Below are positions 47,668-57,583 of a stretch of DNA of 62,668 nucleotides, one piece after another (positions within the stretch are counted from its first letter, which is position 1; every line of letters starts with the position of its first letter). This DNA is from Candidatus Methanomethylophilus sp. 1R26 (lineage in GTDB: Archaea; Thermoplasmatota; Thermoplasmata; Methanomassiliicoccales; Methanomethylophilaceae), in NCBI RefSeq assembly GCF_001481295.1, contig NZ_LOPS01000004.1, positions 1 through 62,668 of the forward strand, read 5' to 3'. The position numbers were made by a program, and so were the translations under genes. The notes beneath the pieces were generated by a model. It made no database searches, was not told the DNA's origin, and saw nothing but the letters and a program-made list of their open reading frames with translations.

Positions 47668-49889
47668 ATGACTTCCCTGATCCTGCGCGTTGACGCGCCG
47701 AAACGCCTGAAGGAGGCCGGCTACGGAAGGGCCCGCCTCGACCCCGAGGCGTACTCATCGCTGGAACTCACCATAGGCAGCATAGTCAGGATCACCGGCA
47801 AGAACACCGCGGTCGCCAAGATATTCCGCAGCGACCCGGAGGATGCCGGTTCCGGGATCATCAGGATAGACGGCCTCACCAGGACCTCGGCCGGCGTCTC
47901 CATAGGGGAGAACGTCAAGGTCGAGAGGATAGACCCGGGCCGGGCGGTGAGGGTCGTCCTCGCCCCCAACATACCTCCCGGGACCCACATCGCCGTCGAC
48001 GACAACTTCGCCGGCATCTTCAAGAGCAACCTCATCGGGAGGCCGGTCGTCAAAGGGCTGGACATCACCGTTCCGAACGTATCTCTCATGGGGAACCGCT
48101 CCGTGTTCAGGGTGGTATCGTCGGACCCGCCCGAGGCCGTCATCTCCGACACCACCGACCTGGTGATCCTCGAAGGGCCCGAGTCCCCCGCCGGCAAGAA
48201 GCGCGGGAAGGCCAAGTTCGGAAGGGAGAGCAAGTTCACCACCTACGATGACATCGGCGGCCTCGACGACGAGCTCAGGCGCATCAGGGAGATGATCGAG
48301 CTCCCGCTGAAGCACCCCGAGCTGTTCGAGAGGATGGGGATATCCGCTCCGAAGGGCGTCCTCCTCTACGGGCCCCCGGGGACCGGGAAGACCCTCATCG
48401 CTGAGGCTCTGGCTAATGAGTCCGGGGCCAGTTTCCTGACCATCCGCGGGCCGGAGATCGTCGGGAAGTACTACGGCGAGTCGGAGGCGCACCTGAGGGA
48501 GATCTTCGATCAGGCCGAGAAGTCCGCGCCGTCGATCATCTTCATCGACGAGATCGACTCCATCGCCCCCAACAGGGAACGCGCCGACTCGGAGACCGAG
48601 CGCAGGATCGTGGCTCAGCTTCTGACCCTCATGGACGGCATGGGAGGCCGCGGGAACGTGGTGGTCATCGGGGCCACCAACCAGGAGGATTCCATCGACC
48701 GGCGCTGAGGCGCCCGGGGAGGTTCGACAGGGAGATCGAGATCGGCATACCCAACCTCGAGGGCAGGAGGTCCATCCTCGAGGTGCACACCAGGTCCATG
48801 CCGCTCGCCGAGGATGTCGACCTCGATGCGCTGGCACATACCACTCACGGCTTCGTCGGGGCCGACCTCGCCGCCCTCTGCAGGGAAGCGGCGATGAAAT
48901 GCCTAGGCCGCTACATGAAGGACGTCGACCTCGACAGGAAGGTCCCGACCGAGGTGCTGGAGAAGATGAAGGTGGGCATGGACGATTTCTCGGCCGCCTT
49001 CAGCGAGGTCGAGCCCAGCGGCATGAGGGAGGTGTCCGTGGAGGTCCCGAAGGTCACCTGGGACGACATCGGCGGGCTGGACGACATAAGGCGCGAGATG
49101 ACCGAGGTCCTCATGCCGGGGGAGGAACGCAAGGACTTCGAGCGCCTGGGCATCTCCGCCGGGAAGGGCGTCCTCCTCTACGGGCCCCCCGGGACCGGGA
49201 AGACGCTCATCGCCAAGGCGATGGCCAACCAGGCGGACGCCAACTTCATCCTGGTGAACGGCCCGGAGCTGCTCAACAAGTTCGTCGGGCAGGGGGAAGA
49301 GAACCTCAGGAAGATCTTCAAGCGCGCCAGGCAGATGGCCCCGTCGATCATCTTCTTCGACGAGCTGGATTCCCTGGCGCCCAGGAGGGCGGGGGACGAG
49401 GCGTCGAGGGCGACCGACAGCATGGTCGCGCAGCTCCTTACCGCCCTGGACGGCGTGGAGCAGCTGAAGAACGTCCTGGTCATCGGAGCGACCAACAGGC
49501 CCGACATGATCGACCCGGCGGTCCTGAGGCCCGGGCGCCTGGACAGGATGATCCTGGTCGGGAAGCCCTCCGAGGACGCCAGGCTCAGCATACTGAAGGT
49601 CCACACGCGCAGGATGCCGCTGGCAGACGACGTCGACCTGGAGGGGCTGGCCGCCCGCACCGAGGGTTACGTCGGGGCCGACCTGGCGACCGTCTGCAGG
49701 GAGGCCGGGCTGGCCGCCTACCATGAGGACCCGAAGATCGAGTACGTGCACATGAGGCACTTCGAGAAGGCGATGGGAATGGTCAGGCCGTCCGTCGACG
49801 ACATGACCTACAAGGCGTACTCCGACATGGCCGCCGAGGCCCGCAGCAGCAAGAAGGGCAAATGGGACAATAACCAGCTCTACGGATGA
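47668..49889 (+). CDS. cdc48: Cdc48/VAT-type AAA ATPase (frameshifted)
   Basis: A 740-residue archaeal Cdc48/p97 with one C restored near 48700 (gac c[c]g gcg ctg). The N-terminal double-psi beta-barrel domain occupies about residues 1-185. Two AAA modules follow: D1 with [17 protein letters not shown] and [16 protein letters not shown]2 with [17 protein letters not shown] and [14 protein letters not shown]. It unfolds ubiquitin-like-tagged or proteasome-bound proteins. It is divergent from tRNA-Lys/rpoH with about 150 bases between, and convergent with elp3. Confidence 0.94.
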
Positions 49890-49898
49890 CCCAGACGG

Positions 49899-51434
49899 TC
49901 AGAGGTCCTTGACCATGTAAGGCGGGGCGGGAGTGTAGCCGAGCTTGGCATAATACTCCCTGGCCCCCGGCGCGGATGTGACGCACATGCGGGTGCATCC
50001 TTCCCGGGCCGCTGCCGCCTCGGCCTCGGCGAGGAGCCTCTTCCCGTAGCCCCTGTGCTGCCATCCCTCGGCCTCCTTCCCAACGGCCGTCTCCTGCCCC
50101 GCGACCCTGAGCTCGCGTATGCGGGCGGTCCCGCTGCCGTCCGTCCTCAGGCGTACGTAGCCGATTATCCTGTCTCCTGTCTCGAACGATATGAAATGCT
50201 CCGTCCCGCCGGACGCCTCGTAGGTCTGGGTCTTCAGCTCCGCGCCGTCCGGCCCTTCCGGCGGGAGCCCGCTCCTGCCCGCCTCGCGGCAGCGGATGCA
50301 CCTGCAGGAGAGCCCCTCCTTCGCCATGTTCTCCTGCACCAGCTGGCGCAGGTTGCTCTGCATTATGCCGGCGGCGATCTCCGGGACCGGGATGTCCCTC
50401 TGTATGCGCTGTATCCTGACATACTCGGGGACCTGGGACTTCATCTCTGACAGGAGGGCGACCGCCGTGGCCGTGTCCGGAGGGACGTATTCCCCGGCCT
50501 CCCACCACCTGTGCATCTCGGTACCTGGGATCACCAGGGCAGGATAGAACTTCAGGCCGTCCGGGCGGAACGCCGGGTCGGAGAACAGCCTGCGGAAGCA
50601 CCTGAGGTCGTTTTCGGGCGAGGAGCCGGGAAGTCCCGGCATGATGTGGTAGCACACCAGGAGCCCGTGCCTCCGGCAGACCTCGGTGGCCCTGACCGTC
50701 TCGGCCACGCCGTGGCCCCTGCTGACCTTCTTCAGAACTTCATCGTCGAGGATCTGCACCCCGAGCTCCACCCTGGTGGCGCCGAGGCGCATCATCTCCT
50801 CTACAGCTTTGTCTGTCATGAGGTAGTCGGGGCGGGATTCCACCGTGAGCCCGACGCACCTGTGCTCCGCGGACCCGTTGGCCGCCTGCGCCTCCTCCAG
50901 CGAGGCTGCGGGACGGCCGTTCATGGCGTCGAAGCACCTCTTGACGAACCATTCCCGGTACATCGGGTCGCGGGAGGTGAAGTTCCCTCCCATGATGATC
51001 AGGTCGATCTTGGATGATGGGTGACCGACCTCCTCCAGCTGGGATATCCTCGAGGCGACCTGGTCGTACGGGTCGTAATGGTTCATCGCCGCCCTCCTGG
51101 CTGCCGGCTCCTTGCCGGTGTAGGACTGGGGGGAGTTGTTCTCGACCCCGCCGGGGCAGTAGGCGCACTTGCCGTGGGGGCAGGGGTACGGGGAGGTCAT
51201 GACGGCCACCGCGGAGACGCCCGACACTGTCTTCACTGGCTTCTTGACCAGCAGGGGCAGGAACCTCTCCCTCTCCTCCCCGTTCAGAAGTGCCAGCACC
51301 TCCGAGTTCGGCGGGACCTTGTCGGGCCCCAGCTCGGAGCACAGCTTCATCTTGAGGCGCTGGAGGGAATCGCGGTCGGAGACCTCCCCGGACCTGAGGG
51401 CCTCCGCGATGCGTTGGGGGACCTCGTTTCCCAT
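49899..51434 (-). CDS. elp3: Elp3 tRNA uridine(34) acetyltransferase/radical SAM enzyme
   Basis: A 511-residue single-subunit archaeal Elp3, which carboxymethylates U34 of tRNA. The radical-SAM motif is CPHGKCAYC (C-x4-C-x2-C) near residue 84, and GGNFTSRDPMYREWFVKRC and GLTVESRPDYL follow. A cysteine cluster (CRCIRC) sits between the domains, and the GNAT acetyltransferase domain occupies the last 120 residues, with HRGYGKRLLAEAE as the acetyl-CoA loop and EYYAKLGY. It is directly downstream of a winged-helix regulator (two-base gap), so the two form an operon. Confidence 0.94.
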   Translation of the reverse strand: MGNEVPQRIAEALRSGEVSDRDSLQRLKMKLCSELGPDKVPPNSEVLALLNGEERERFLPLLVKKPVKTVSGVSAVAVMTSPYPCPHGKCAYCPGGVENNSPQSYTGKEPAARRAAMNHYDPYDQVASRISQLEEVGHPSSKIDLIIMGGNFTSRDPMYREWFVKRCFDAMNGRPAASLEEAQAANGSAEHRCVGLTVESRPDYLMTDKAVEEMMRLGATRVELGVQILDDEVLKKVSRGHGVAETVRATEVCRRHGLLVCYHIMPGLPGSSPENDLRCFRRLFSDPAFRPDGLKFYPALVIPGTEMHRWWEAGEYVPPDTATAVALLSEMKSQVPEYVRIQRIQRDIPVPEIAAGIMQSNLRQLVQENMAKEGLSCRCIRCREAGRSGLPPEGPDGAELKTQTYEASGGTEHFISFETGDRIIGYVRLRTDGSGTARIRELRVAGQETAVGKEAEGWQHRGYGKRLLAEAEAAAAREGCTRMCVTSAPGAREYYAKLGYTPAPPYMVKDL

Positions 51435-51436
51435 CT

Positions 51437-51904
51437 TCAGCTCTTCTCCGCCCTTTCCTTCGCAAGCTGCCCGAACCTCTCAACGGTCTTGCGGTAGTTG
51501 TCCATGGCCATCTTCACGTTGGCCTCGCAGAACGACCACGCTTTGGACAGGTCGCCGTATCTCAGGCGGTATCCGCGCCTGACCTGGCCGTCGGCGCCCT
51601 GGACATCGGTGTACTCGACGATGTCCATCGACTTCAGCTTGTTGATGTAGCGGTAGACGGTGGGCTTGGTGGTGTCCAGGAGGGCGGCGATCTCCTCGGC
51701 CGCCCATGCCTTGGAGGGGTTCTTCATGAAGAAGTCCATGAAGATCCTGTAAGGGATGCTCTCCCTCAGGGTGAGCGCCCCGCTCCCCCTCGGGTCGTAG
51801 CCCTTAGAAAGGTAGCCGATCTGCGTTAGGAACGTCTCGGCGAGGACGTCAATATCGTCCACGCCGGTCATGGGAGTGTTGGATACCACCTGGAGCTCGA
51901 ACAT
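51437..51904 (-). CDS. Winged-helix transcriptional regulator
   Basis: A 155-residue regulator. The DNA-binding winged helix is near residues 50-105, with WAAEEIAALLDTTKPTVYRYINKLKSMDIVEY as its core (helix-turn-helix then wing). The C-terminal helix (AMDNYRKTVERFGQLAKERAE) could dimerise. A TATA-like GTTTATATCC lies about 35-50 bases upstream, giving a short leader with a GGCGGTG site. It is followed by elp3 after two bases. The target genes are unknown. Confidence 0.8.
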   Translation of the reverse strand: MFELQVVSNTPMTGVDDIDVLAETFLTQIGYLSKGYDPRGSGALTLRESIPYRIFMDFFMKNPSKAWAAEEIAALLDTTKPTVYRYINKLKSMDIVEYTDVQGADGQVRRGYRLRYGDLSKAWSFCEANVKMAMDNYRKTVERFGQLAKERAEKS

Positions 51905-52097
51905 CTGTGCACCGCCTTATTTCCTTTATGCTTGAAAAGTTAAGCCCGGATATAAACTTGTATCGGGCCTCTGCGGCGGGCCCCGCACAGTGCGGTAAAC
52001 GGCGGGACCGAAGCGCGGGGGTATAGGCGCGGACGGTCCCGCCGGGGGGCAGAGAATGCCCCGGTTAAGGGGTTTGAGCGTAAGATGATGCGGGGGC

Positions 52098-53606
52098 TCA
52101 GTCCCCGTTCCCGGGATCGGTCCCGGAGGCCGCGGTGGCCGTGGGGACGGCCCCGGCCTTCTTCTCCTTGGCCTGCAGCGCGAACCAGAGCGGGATGTAG
52201 GCCAGGAGTATGATCGCACCTACGACCACGGACGACGGCCCGAACAGGTAGTTGGACTCGTACGCCAGGCAGGGGATCAGTATGAAGAACTGGTAGATCG
52301 CCAATCCGGCGGCGACATATACCCAGCCCTTGGGCGCGTTCCATACCCTGGGCCTGTCCTTGAACTTCGGGTCGTAGTGGGTCTTGAGGAAGCAGATCAT
52401 CGCCATCCCCAGCGCGAAGCAGAACCCGAACGACGAGGCCGCCAGGATCATTCCCGGGGTACCGAGGGGGATCAGGCACATGCCGACCGCGAACTGGAAG
52501 AACATGGCGTAGATGGGGGCCCCATTCTTGTTCGTCTTGCTGAGGAGCTTCGGCATGTTGCCGTTCTGGCTCATCGCGAAGAGCGTCCTCGATGAACCGA
52601 GGAAGGCCGTCTGGATCAGCATGACCATGCCTGCGACGAGCAGGATCAGGGCGACGAGAGCTCCCTCGTCGCCGAAGTCGCTCACGCAGAGGGGAGCCAG
52701 GGTCGCATAGCCTGCGACGTCGACGCCGTCGTAGCCGAGGGTGCCGAACACCGACAGCGAGACGATGAAGTACATGAACAGGCAGATGAGGCCGCAGGCG
52801 ATGAGCGCCTTGGGCAGGTCGTGCCCGGGGTCCTTGTACTCCGCGCCGTAGGTGGCGCAGGATTCCCATGCGCAGGCGCTCCACTGGGCGGTCGCCAGGA
52901 AGCCGAACACCAGCATGAACCCGTTGGCATCCCACTTCCAGTCGGGGGAGGTCCAGTCCCTGCTGACGGTGTCCAGGCTGAAGGACCCGTCGATGAACGG
53001 GATGGCCACGACGATGACCAGCGGGACGATGGTTATCAGCGAGAGGATCAGCTGCGCTGTGGCGCCGCCGGAGAGCCCTCTCGATCCGATGCCGACGATG
53101 ACTCCGTAGATGATGACCCCGAGCACCAGGTTGAGGACGGTCGGGTCGATGTCCGCCATGAAACCGATGTACTCGTCGAAGTACTCGCTCTGGAGGTACG
53201 TCCCGGTCATGATCGTGAAGATCGGGATGACCGGGGTCCACGTGAACCAATAGGACCAGGCGGTGAACGCGCCTATGAACTTGCCCCAATTGACCTTCTT
53301 CCCGCGGTACTTCTCCTCATCGTCGAAAACATACTGGGCGCATGCCCCGATACCGGACACACCGAAATTGGCCGCCATCTCGCCGATGGCCATGTTCTGC
53401 AGGAAACCCTGCAGGACCGAGATGACCCAGATGGCGATGCTCATCGCCCACAGGGTCCCCGATAGATCGTACAGCGAGGGCAGGATCAGGATGGGCACGC
53501 CCATCGCGATGATGACCCCCTGTTTCCAATCGATGGTCCTCGCGAGCTCCGACGTACCTTCAACCGAAGTTCCATAGCTTTCGCTGGGACTGCTTGCTTC
53601 TGCCAT
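52098..53606 (-). CDS. APC-family amino-acid permease
   Basis: A 502-residue permease with about 12 membrane helices. The first helix after DWKQGVIIAMGVPILILPSLYDL matches the APC superfamily, and GFLATAQWSACAWESCATYGAEYKDPGHDLPKAL holds the conserved cytoplasmic loop after helix 6. Substrate unknown: amino acids or amines. The ATG at 53606 is chosen for a strong GGAGGAG site at good spacing; a frame-leading ATG nine codons upstream lacks one. A TATA element (TATTTAAAA, 53705-53713) gives a leader of about 75 bases, unusually long for this window. Confidence 0.86.
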   Translation of the reverse strand: MAEASSPSESYGTSVEGTSELARTIDWKQGVIIAMGVPILILPSLYDLSGTLWAMSIAIWVISVLQGFLQNMAIGEMAANFGVSGIGACAQYVFDDEEKYRGKKVNWGKFIGAFTAWSYWFTWTPVIPIFTIMTGTYLQSEYFDEYIGFMADIDPTVLNLVLGVIIYGVIVGIGSRGLSGGATAQLILSLITIVPLVIVVAIPFIDGSFSLDTVSRDWTSPDWKWDANGFMLVFGFLATAQWSACAWESCATYGAEYKDPGHDLPKALIACGLICLFMYFIVSLSVFGTLGYDGVDVAGYATLAPLCVSDFGDEGALVALILLVAGMVMLIQTAFLGSSRTLFAMSQNGNMPKLLSKTNKNGAPIYAMFFQFAVGMCLIPLGTPGMILAASSFGFCFALGMAMICFLKTHYDPKFKDRPRVWNAPKGWVYVAAGLAIYQFFILIPCLAYESNYLFGPSSVVVGAIILLAYIPLWFALQAKEKKAGAVPTATAASGTDPGNGD

Positions 53607-53849
53607 TGCCACTCCTCCGCACCCTGACACCGGACGCAGGATTGCCGTCCTGCTAAATCGTGTCCGGCCCGGGGCAAGACTGAAAAGAATATCCGATTGG
53701 AGACTATTTAAAAAACGTTACGAATTTTCGGATGGCCGGAGAACCATATTAAAAGATTCCTATGGTTAATGCTTTAAATTCAGACCAAAGCATTATATAT
53801 AATACATATAAGGCAAGGTTGGATGCATGCTCCGACCAAGGGCCCCGGA

Positions 53850-54365
53850 TCAATAGCGTTCCTTCAGCACATCGATGATCTTCATCACGCTGTCGAACGG
53901 CATGACGGGGTATACCGGCACCGTCGAGATCTTCTCGATGGTGGACGCCACGATGGGCGCGCAGATGATGCCGACCGCGCCGTCCCTGCCCGCGCGCACC
54001 GCGGCGATGACGGCATCCTCCACAGTGGAGACCGTGTACTCGCGGATGGCGATGGTGCCCCCGGCGCCCGTGTCGAAGCTCTTGGGGAGGCCCTCCATGA
54101 ACGATGAGGCGGCGATGACGGCAGTGAACTTCTGCTTGTCCTTGCCGTAGATCTGCTTCAGGGCGTTTACAATCTGCCTCACGGTGCGCAGGTTGGGCTC
54201 CCTCCTCTCCTCGAGGATCTTGTACATGGTGCTCTGGGACAGCCCCGACACCGAGCAGAACTCGCTGAGGGACATATGGAGCTCGTCGTCGAGGATGTTC
54301 TGGAAGGCCTTCTGGAAACCTCCCTCCTCCCTGAGCATCCCCGATATGAGGTCTTCCACGGTCAT
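53850..54365 (-). CDS. XRE-type HTH regulator with methanogen-type sensory C-terminus
   Basis: A 171-residue predicted regulator. Residues about 30-80 hold a Cro/XRE helix-turn-helix (LSEFCSVSGLSQSTMYKILEE, NLRTVRQIVNALKQIYG). The C-terminal half (TIAIREYTVSTVEDAVIAAVR, IICAPIVASTIEKISTVPVYPVMP) resembles COG1709-like archaeal regulators. Its ATG overlaps the trxB TGA, so it is made with thioredoxin reductase and thioredoxin and may report redox state. No cysteine pair that would act as a thiol switch is seen apart from isolated cysteines. The amino-acid permease lies downstream behind its own promoter. Confidence 0.8.
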   Translation of the reverse strand: MTVEDLISGMLREEGGFQKAFQNILDDELHMSLSEFCSVSGLSQSTMYKILEERREPNLRTVRQIVNALKQIYGKDKQKFTAVIAASSFMEGLPKSFDTGAGGTIAIREYTVSTVEDAVIAAVRAGRDGAVGIICAPIVASTIEKISTVPVYPVMPFDSVMKIIDVLKERY

Positions 54366-55259
54366 TTCTTCGCCCTCGCGGCATAGGCGGCCGCGGACAT
54401 CCCCGCGATGACGCCCTCGCCGACGGCCTTGCCGATCTGCCAAGCTGCCGGTGATGTCCCCGCAGGCGAACAGCCCCGGGACGCCGGGCACCGAGCAGCC
54501 CTTCTCCACCTTCAGGGTGTCGTCGATCTCCGGCATCGCCCCGAGGTCCATGGAGAGGTCGGCGGAGGACCTCCCGCCGAGCTCGATGAACACGCCGTCG
54601 ACGGGGAGCTCCGTGCCGTCCTCCAGGACCACGGACTTCACGAGCCCGTCGCCGCGGATCTCCTTCACCGACGACTCTATCCTCACGGCCCCTGCGGCCT
54701 CGGCCTTCTTCTCGAGCGCCGGGTCCGCATCGTGCGACTTCGCGATCCAGAAGGTCTCCGATGCGTACCTGGTCATGATCTCGGCGCCGATGGCGGCCTC
54801 CGATTCGGACCCGACCACGGCGACCCTCCTGCCCTTGTAGAAATTGCAGTCGCAGGACACGCAGTAGCTGACACCCTTCCCGTTCGAGAACTCGGCCTCT
54901 CCCGGGACGTTCAGCTTGTTGCGGGAGACCCCGGTGGCGAGGACGACCGCCCTCGCGGAGATCTCCGTCCCCGACTCGGCGACGACCCTGAACATCCCGT
55001 CCGCCCCGCGCGAAGCGGAGACGACGTTCATGTCCAGGACCTCGCACCCGAACGAGTGCGCCTGGCGGACGCCGTTCATGAGCAGGTCTATGCCCTTGGC
55101 CTTCCCGGCGGTCCCGAAGTAGTTCTCCACGGATATGCCGTAGGCGGCGCTCCCGGAGATCCTTCCGATGAGGACCGTGCTCACCTTCCTGCGGGCCGAG
55201 TGGATGGCGGCCTGGAGGCCGGCCGGCCCGGACCCGATGATCAGAACGTCGGCGTCCAT
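54362..55259 (-). CDS. trxB: Thioredoxin reductase (frameshifted)
   Basis: A 298-residue FAD-dependent thioredoxin reductase. It has the N-terminal GSGPAGLQAAIHSARR, the redox pair VSCDC in the family position, and the NAD(P) site VVGSESEAAIGAE in place of GxGxxA. The FAD-binding end GLFACGDITG..WQIGKAVGEGVIAG is split by one extra T near 54442; removing it restores SWQIGKAVGEGV and a TGA at 54362. The altered nucleotide loop (GSES) hints at an unusual electron donor. It sits between thioredoxin and the HTH regulator in an operon. Confidence 0.9.
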
Positions 55260-55265
55260 CTGAGC

Positions 55266-55583
55266 TCACTGCTTCTTCAGCCCGTCGATGTAGGAGACGA
55301 TGTCCTCTTTCGGCCTGAGGCCGATGAGGGACTCCTGCTGCACCCCGTCGACGAAGAACAGAAGGGTGGGGATGGCGGAGATGCCGAAGGTGCGGGCGAC
55401 CGCCTGGTTCTCGTCGGTGTTGAGCTTCCCGACCTTGACATCGGGGAGCTCCTCGGAGAGCTGGTCGATTATGGGGCCCATCCTCCTGCAGGGGCCGCAC
55501 CAGGGGGCCCAGCAGTCGACAAGGACGACGCCGTCCTGCTTCACGAACGTGCTGAAGGTCTGCTCGTTCAATTCCGTTACCAT
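55266..55583 (-). CDS. Thioredoxin
   Basis: A 105-residue thioredoxin with active site WAPWCGPCRRM near residue 31 and the conserved cis-proline in ISAIPTLLFF. It reduces protein disulfides and is recharged by the reductase encoded six bases downstream. The start is set at the ATG behind AGGTG; a GTG three codons earlier overlaps that site. A TATA element (TTTATAAC, 55616-55623) lies about 37 bases upstream. Confidence 0.94.
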   Translation of the reverse strand: MVTELNEQTFSTFVKQDGVVLVDCWAPWCGPCRRMGPIIDQLSEELPDVKVGKLNTDENQAVARTFGISAIPTLLFFVDGVQQESLIGLRPKEDIVSYIDGLKKQ

Positions 55584-55676
55584 TAGGTTCACCTGCGATG
55601 GAATCCCCGATGCAGTTTATAACACATTTGTGCGGGGCCCGATCCCGAAGTGGCCGGAACACAGTCCGGCCGGGGT

Positions 55677-56245
55677 TCAGGGTTTCACGCCTTTTATCTT
55701 GGGGTACTCCCCGAGCTCCCCGACCAGGACGTCGAGGTCGCGGCCGTAGTAGGCTGAAAGCTCCCTGTGGAGGTCCTCGATCCTCCTCGCCCCTCTCTCG
55801 GCGCCCTTGCGCCTGAGCTTCTCGACGGAGTACGTGTGCTCCACGACCCTGTTGTCGCTCACCATGTTGTCCGCGTGGGCGACGATCTTCTCCTCGATGG
55901 TGCTCGGCATGTAGTCGCCCGGAGGCAGCTGCATCTCCTCGACATCCTGCTGGTCCAGGCCGGCGCCGGTATGCTTCCGGACGATGTCGACGAGCTCCTG
56001 CGGGAGGCCGAGGTCGCGGACGATGACGGAGCCGATGTACGCATGCATGATCGAGTGGTCCCTGGACCTCCCGATGTCATGGAGCAGGGCGCCTGCGGTG
56101 ACCAGGTCCGGGTCGGCGGACGGTATGCCCTTGGCGATCGCGTCGGCGACCGCGCGGACGGTGGCGCAGTGCACGACGACGCGCTTGGAGCACCCTGCGT
56201 CCCAGAGGTACTGGATGCACTGCTTCCCGCTCGGATACTTCTCAT
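55677..56245 (-). CDS. HD-domain phosphohydrolase, TIGR00295 type
   Basis: A protein of about 189 residues with an HD metal site: CATVRAVADAIAKG, ALLHDIGRSRDHSIMHAYIG (HD pair) and VRKHTGAG. It belongs with archaeal TIGR00295-like hydrolases, whose substrate is unknown. The start is uncertain. An ATG at 56245 overlaps the aTrm56 stop (ATGA), but it reads into the HD frame only if one G is restored near 56226 (giving MRSIRAGKQCIQYLW), which fits the error pattern in this window. Otherwise a TTG or the ATG at 56279 would serve. Confidence 0.8.
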
Positions 56246-56763
56246 CGCCTGTTCTCGACAACGGTCTTCCCCCTTTCATTGGGAACGACGGCGATCTCGC
56301 CGCCCTCCCTGTACTCGTACAGGTGCTTCCCGCCCGTATACACGTACAGGAAGATCGCCATGGCGGAGATCTCCGAATGCGGCTGGTTCCCTACGGAGAC
56401 GTTGAAGTCCGCCCTCTCATATATGCACATCGGGACCTTGGTCGCCCCGACGATGACGAGGATATCCTCGTCCGTGGGTATCCTGGGTATGGCGATGTCC
56501 GCCCTCTGCCCGTACATGGTGAGGTGGACGATCTTGCCCTTGAAGGAGCCGATGACGTCGTCCCAGGCGACCCCGGTCTTGATCGTGAAATCGCCGCCGA
56601 ACCTCTGGACGGTGCTGCGAATGTTCTCCTCCAGCACCGGGTCCGCGGTATCGACGTAGATGCCCTTGGCGCCGAGGGCCCTCGCCGTCAGCGCCACATG
56701 CGTGGTAACGCGCTTGTCGCGCTCGGGACGGTGCCCTATGCGCAGGACCCAGATGTCTCCCAT
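56242..56763 (-). CDS. tRNA (cytidine(56)-2'-O)-methyltransferase aTrm56
   Basis: A 173-residue SPOUT methyltransferase. The N-terminal LRIGHRPERDKRVTTHVAL is diagnostic of archaeal Trm56, which methylates C56 in the T-loop of tRNAs. DEDILVIVGATKVP and SVGNQPHSEISAMAIFL form the knotted SAM site. It lies five bases after a winged-helix gene and overlaps the HD gene. Confidence 0.93.
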   Translation of the reverse strand: MGDIWVLRIGHRPERDKRVTTHVALTARALGAKGIYVDTADPVLEENIRSTVQRFGGDFTIKTGVAWDDVIGSFKGKIVHLTMYGQRADIAIPRIPTDEDILVIVGATKVPMCIYERADFNVSVGNQPHSEISAMAIFLYVYTGGKHLYEYREGGEIAVVPNERGKTVVENRR

Positions 56764-56768
56764 ATGAG

Positions 56769-57269
56769 TCAGTCTTCTTTGATCGGCTCTATCTTGTGCC
56801 CGCGGTAGTCCATCTTGACGGACCTGCGGACGAGGGATTTGAGCATGGTGGAGGAAAGACCCAGTTCCTCAGCGACATCGCCGGAGAACTTACCTTCGGC
56901 CCCAATCTTCTCGAGTATCTGGGCCTCGATCTTCTGGTACTCATCCTCGGGCATCATGGCGGCGGCCAGGACATCGCTGATCTCATAGACCGGCCACTGG
57001 GCGTTGATGCTGAAGGAAGTGTAGTAGGTATGGTAGGATTTCTCCGGATAGTTACCGTTGGTGGAAAGCCAGCGGGTCTCGACCAGTTTCATCTTCTCGA
57101 AGAAGATGGTGGCCTCCCTGCCTTCGGGACCGAACTTCTTCTCGATCTCGTCGGCGGTCTTCCATTCCAAGGTCACCTCTTTCAGCACCTCGCGTTTGAT
57201 CGGGGTGTCAACGGCCCTGAGCATTGGCACGAGTTCAGAGGGCTCGTTGATGACCTTTATTCTATTCAT
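56769..57269 (-). CDS. Winged-helix regulator, two-HTH type
   Basis: A 166-residue protein with an N-terminal winged helix (REVLKEVTLEWKTADEIEKKFG..IFFEKMKLVETRW) and a second helix-turn-helix near the end (KFSGDVAEELGLSSTMLKSLVRRS). The middle is aromatic (SYHTYYTSFSINAQWPVYEI), perhaps a ligand or dimer surface. It resembles archaeal ArsR-like regulators of unknown target. It is leaderless: ATTATATAG is centred 27 bases upstream. It is the first gene of the regulator-aTrm56-HD operon. Confidence 0.8.
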   Translation of the reverse strand: MNRIKVINEPSELVPMLRAVDTPIKREVLKEVTLEWKTADEIEKKFGPEGREATIFFEKMKLVETRWLSTNGNYPEKSYHTYYTSFSINAQWPVYEISDVLAAAMMPEDEYQKIEAQILEKIGAEGKFSGDVAEELGLSSTMLKSLVRRSVKMDYRGHKIEPIKED

Positions 57270-57290
57270 GGTCGAATTAGGGGATTTGGA

Positions 57291-57300
57291 ACTATATAAT
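57291..57300 (-). promoter_or_regulatory. TATA box of regulator-aTrm56-HD operon
   Basis: ATTATATAGT on the minus strand, centred about 27 bases upstream of ATG 57269. This is a strong box in a leaderless arrangement. Confidence 0.65.
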
Positions 57301-57550
57301 GATTAACGGACTGCCAAACCGCGTCTGGACAACTTTCTTGTCAAAATAATTTCGTTCAGTTATGATGCGAACATGAATATTTCACCAAGACTGGAACAAG
57401 ACAACAAGTGTAATTTCGGTCGTACTGTGTCTATACCGGCCGGGACCTGCTGGGTGGATAGGGCCCCTGACAGCGCGGGGAGACATATCGGCATCAGGGG
57501 ACAGGGACGCGTACCCAGACTGGAACGGGAACGCCCGAGGGGCCGGGGCT
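57301..57550. other. Gene-poor stretch, possible non-coding RNA
   Basis: No convincing gene lies between the regulator and the small cysteine-rich gene. A 59-codon frame (57373-57552, + strand) exists but has poor codon use. The 10-mer AGACTGGAAC occurs twice (near 57388 and 57514), and several short inverted repeats (for example around GGCCGGGACC) could fold. A + strand A/T-rich box (CAAAATAATTTC) near 57345 could be a promoter. I cannot assign a known RNA family. Confidence 0.25.
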
Positions 57551-57583
57551 AATTATTTATGCGGAATTCCCCATCGTCGATTA

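Noticed and set aside
57373-57552. 59-codon + strand open frame
   Set aside because: Third-base use is unlike real genes here and no family features are seen; kept only as possible RNA.
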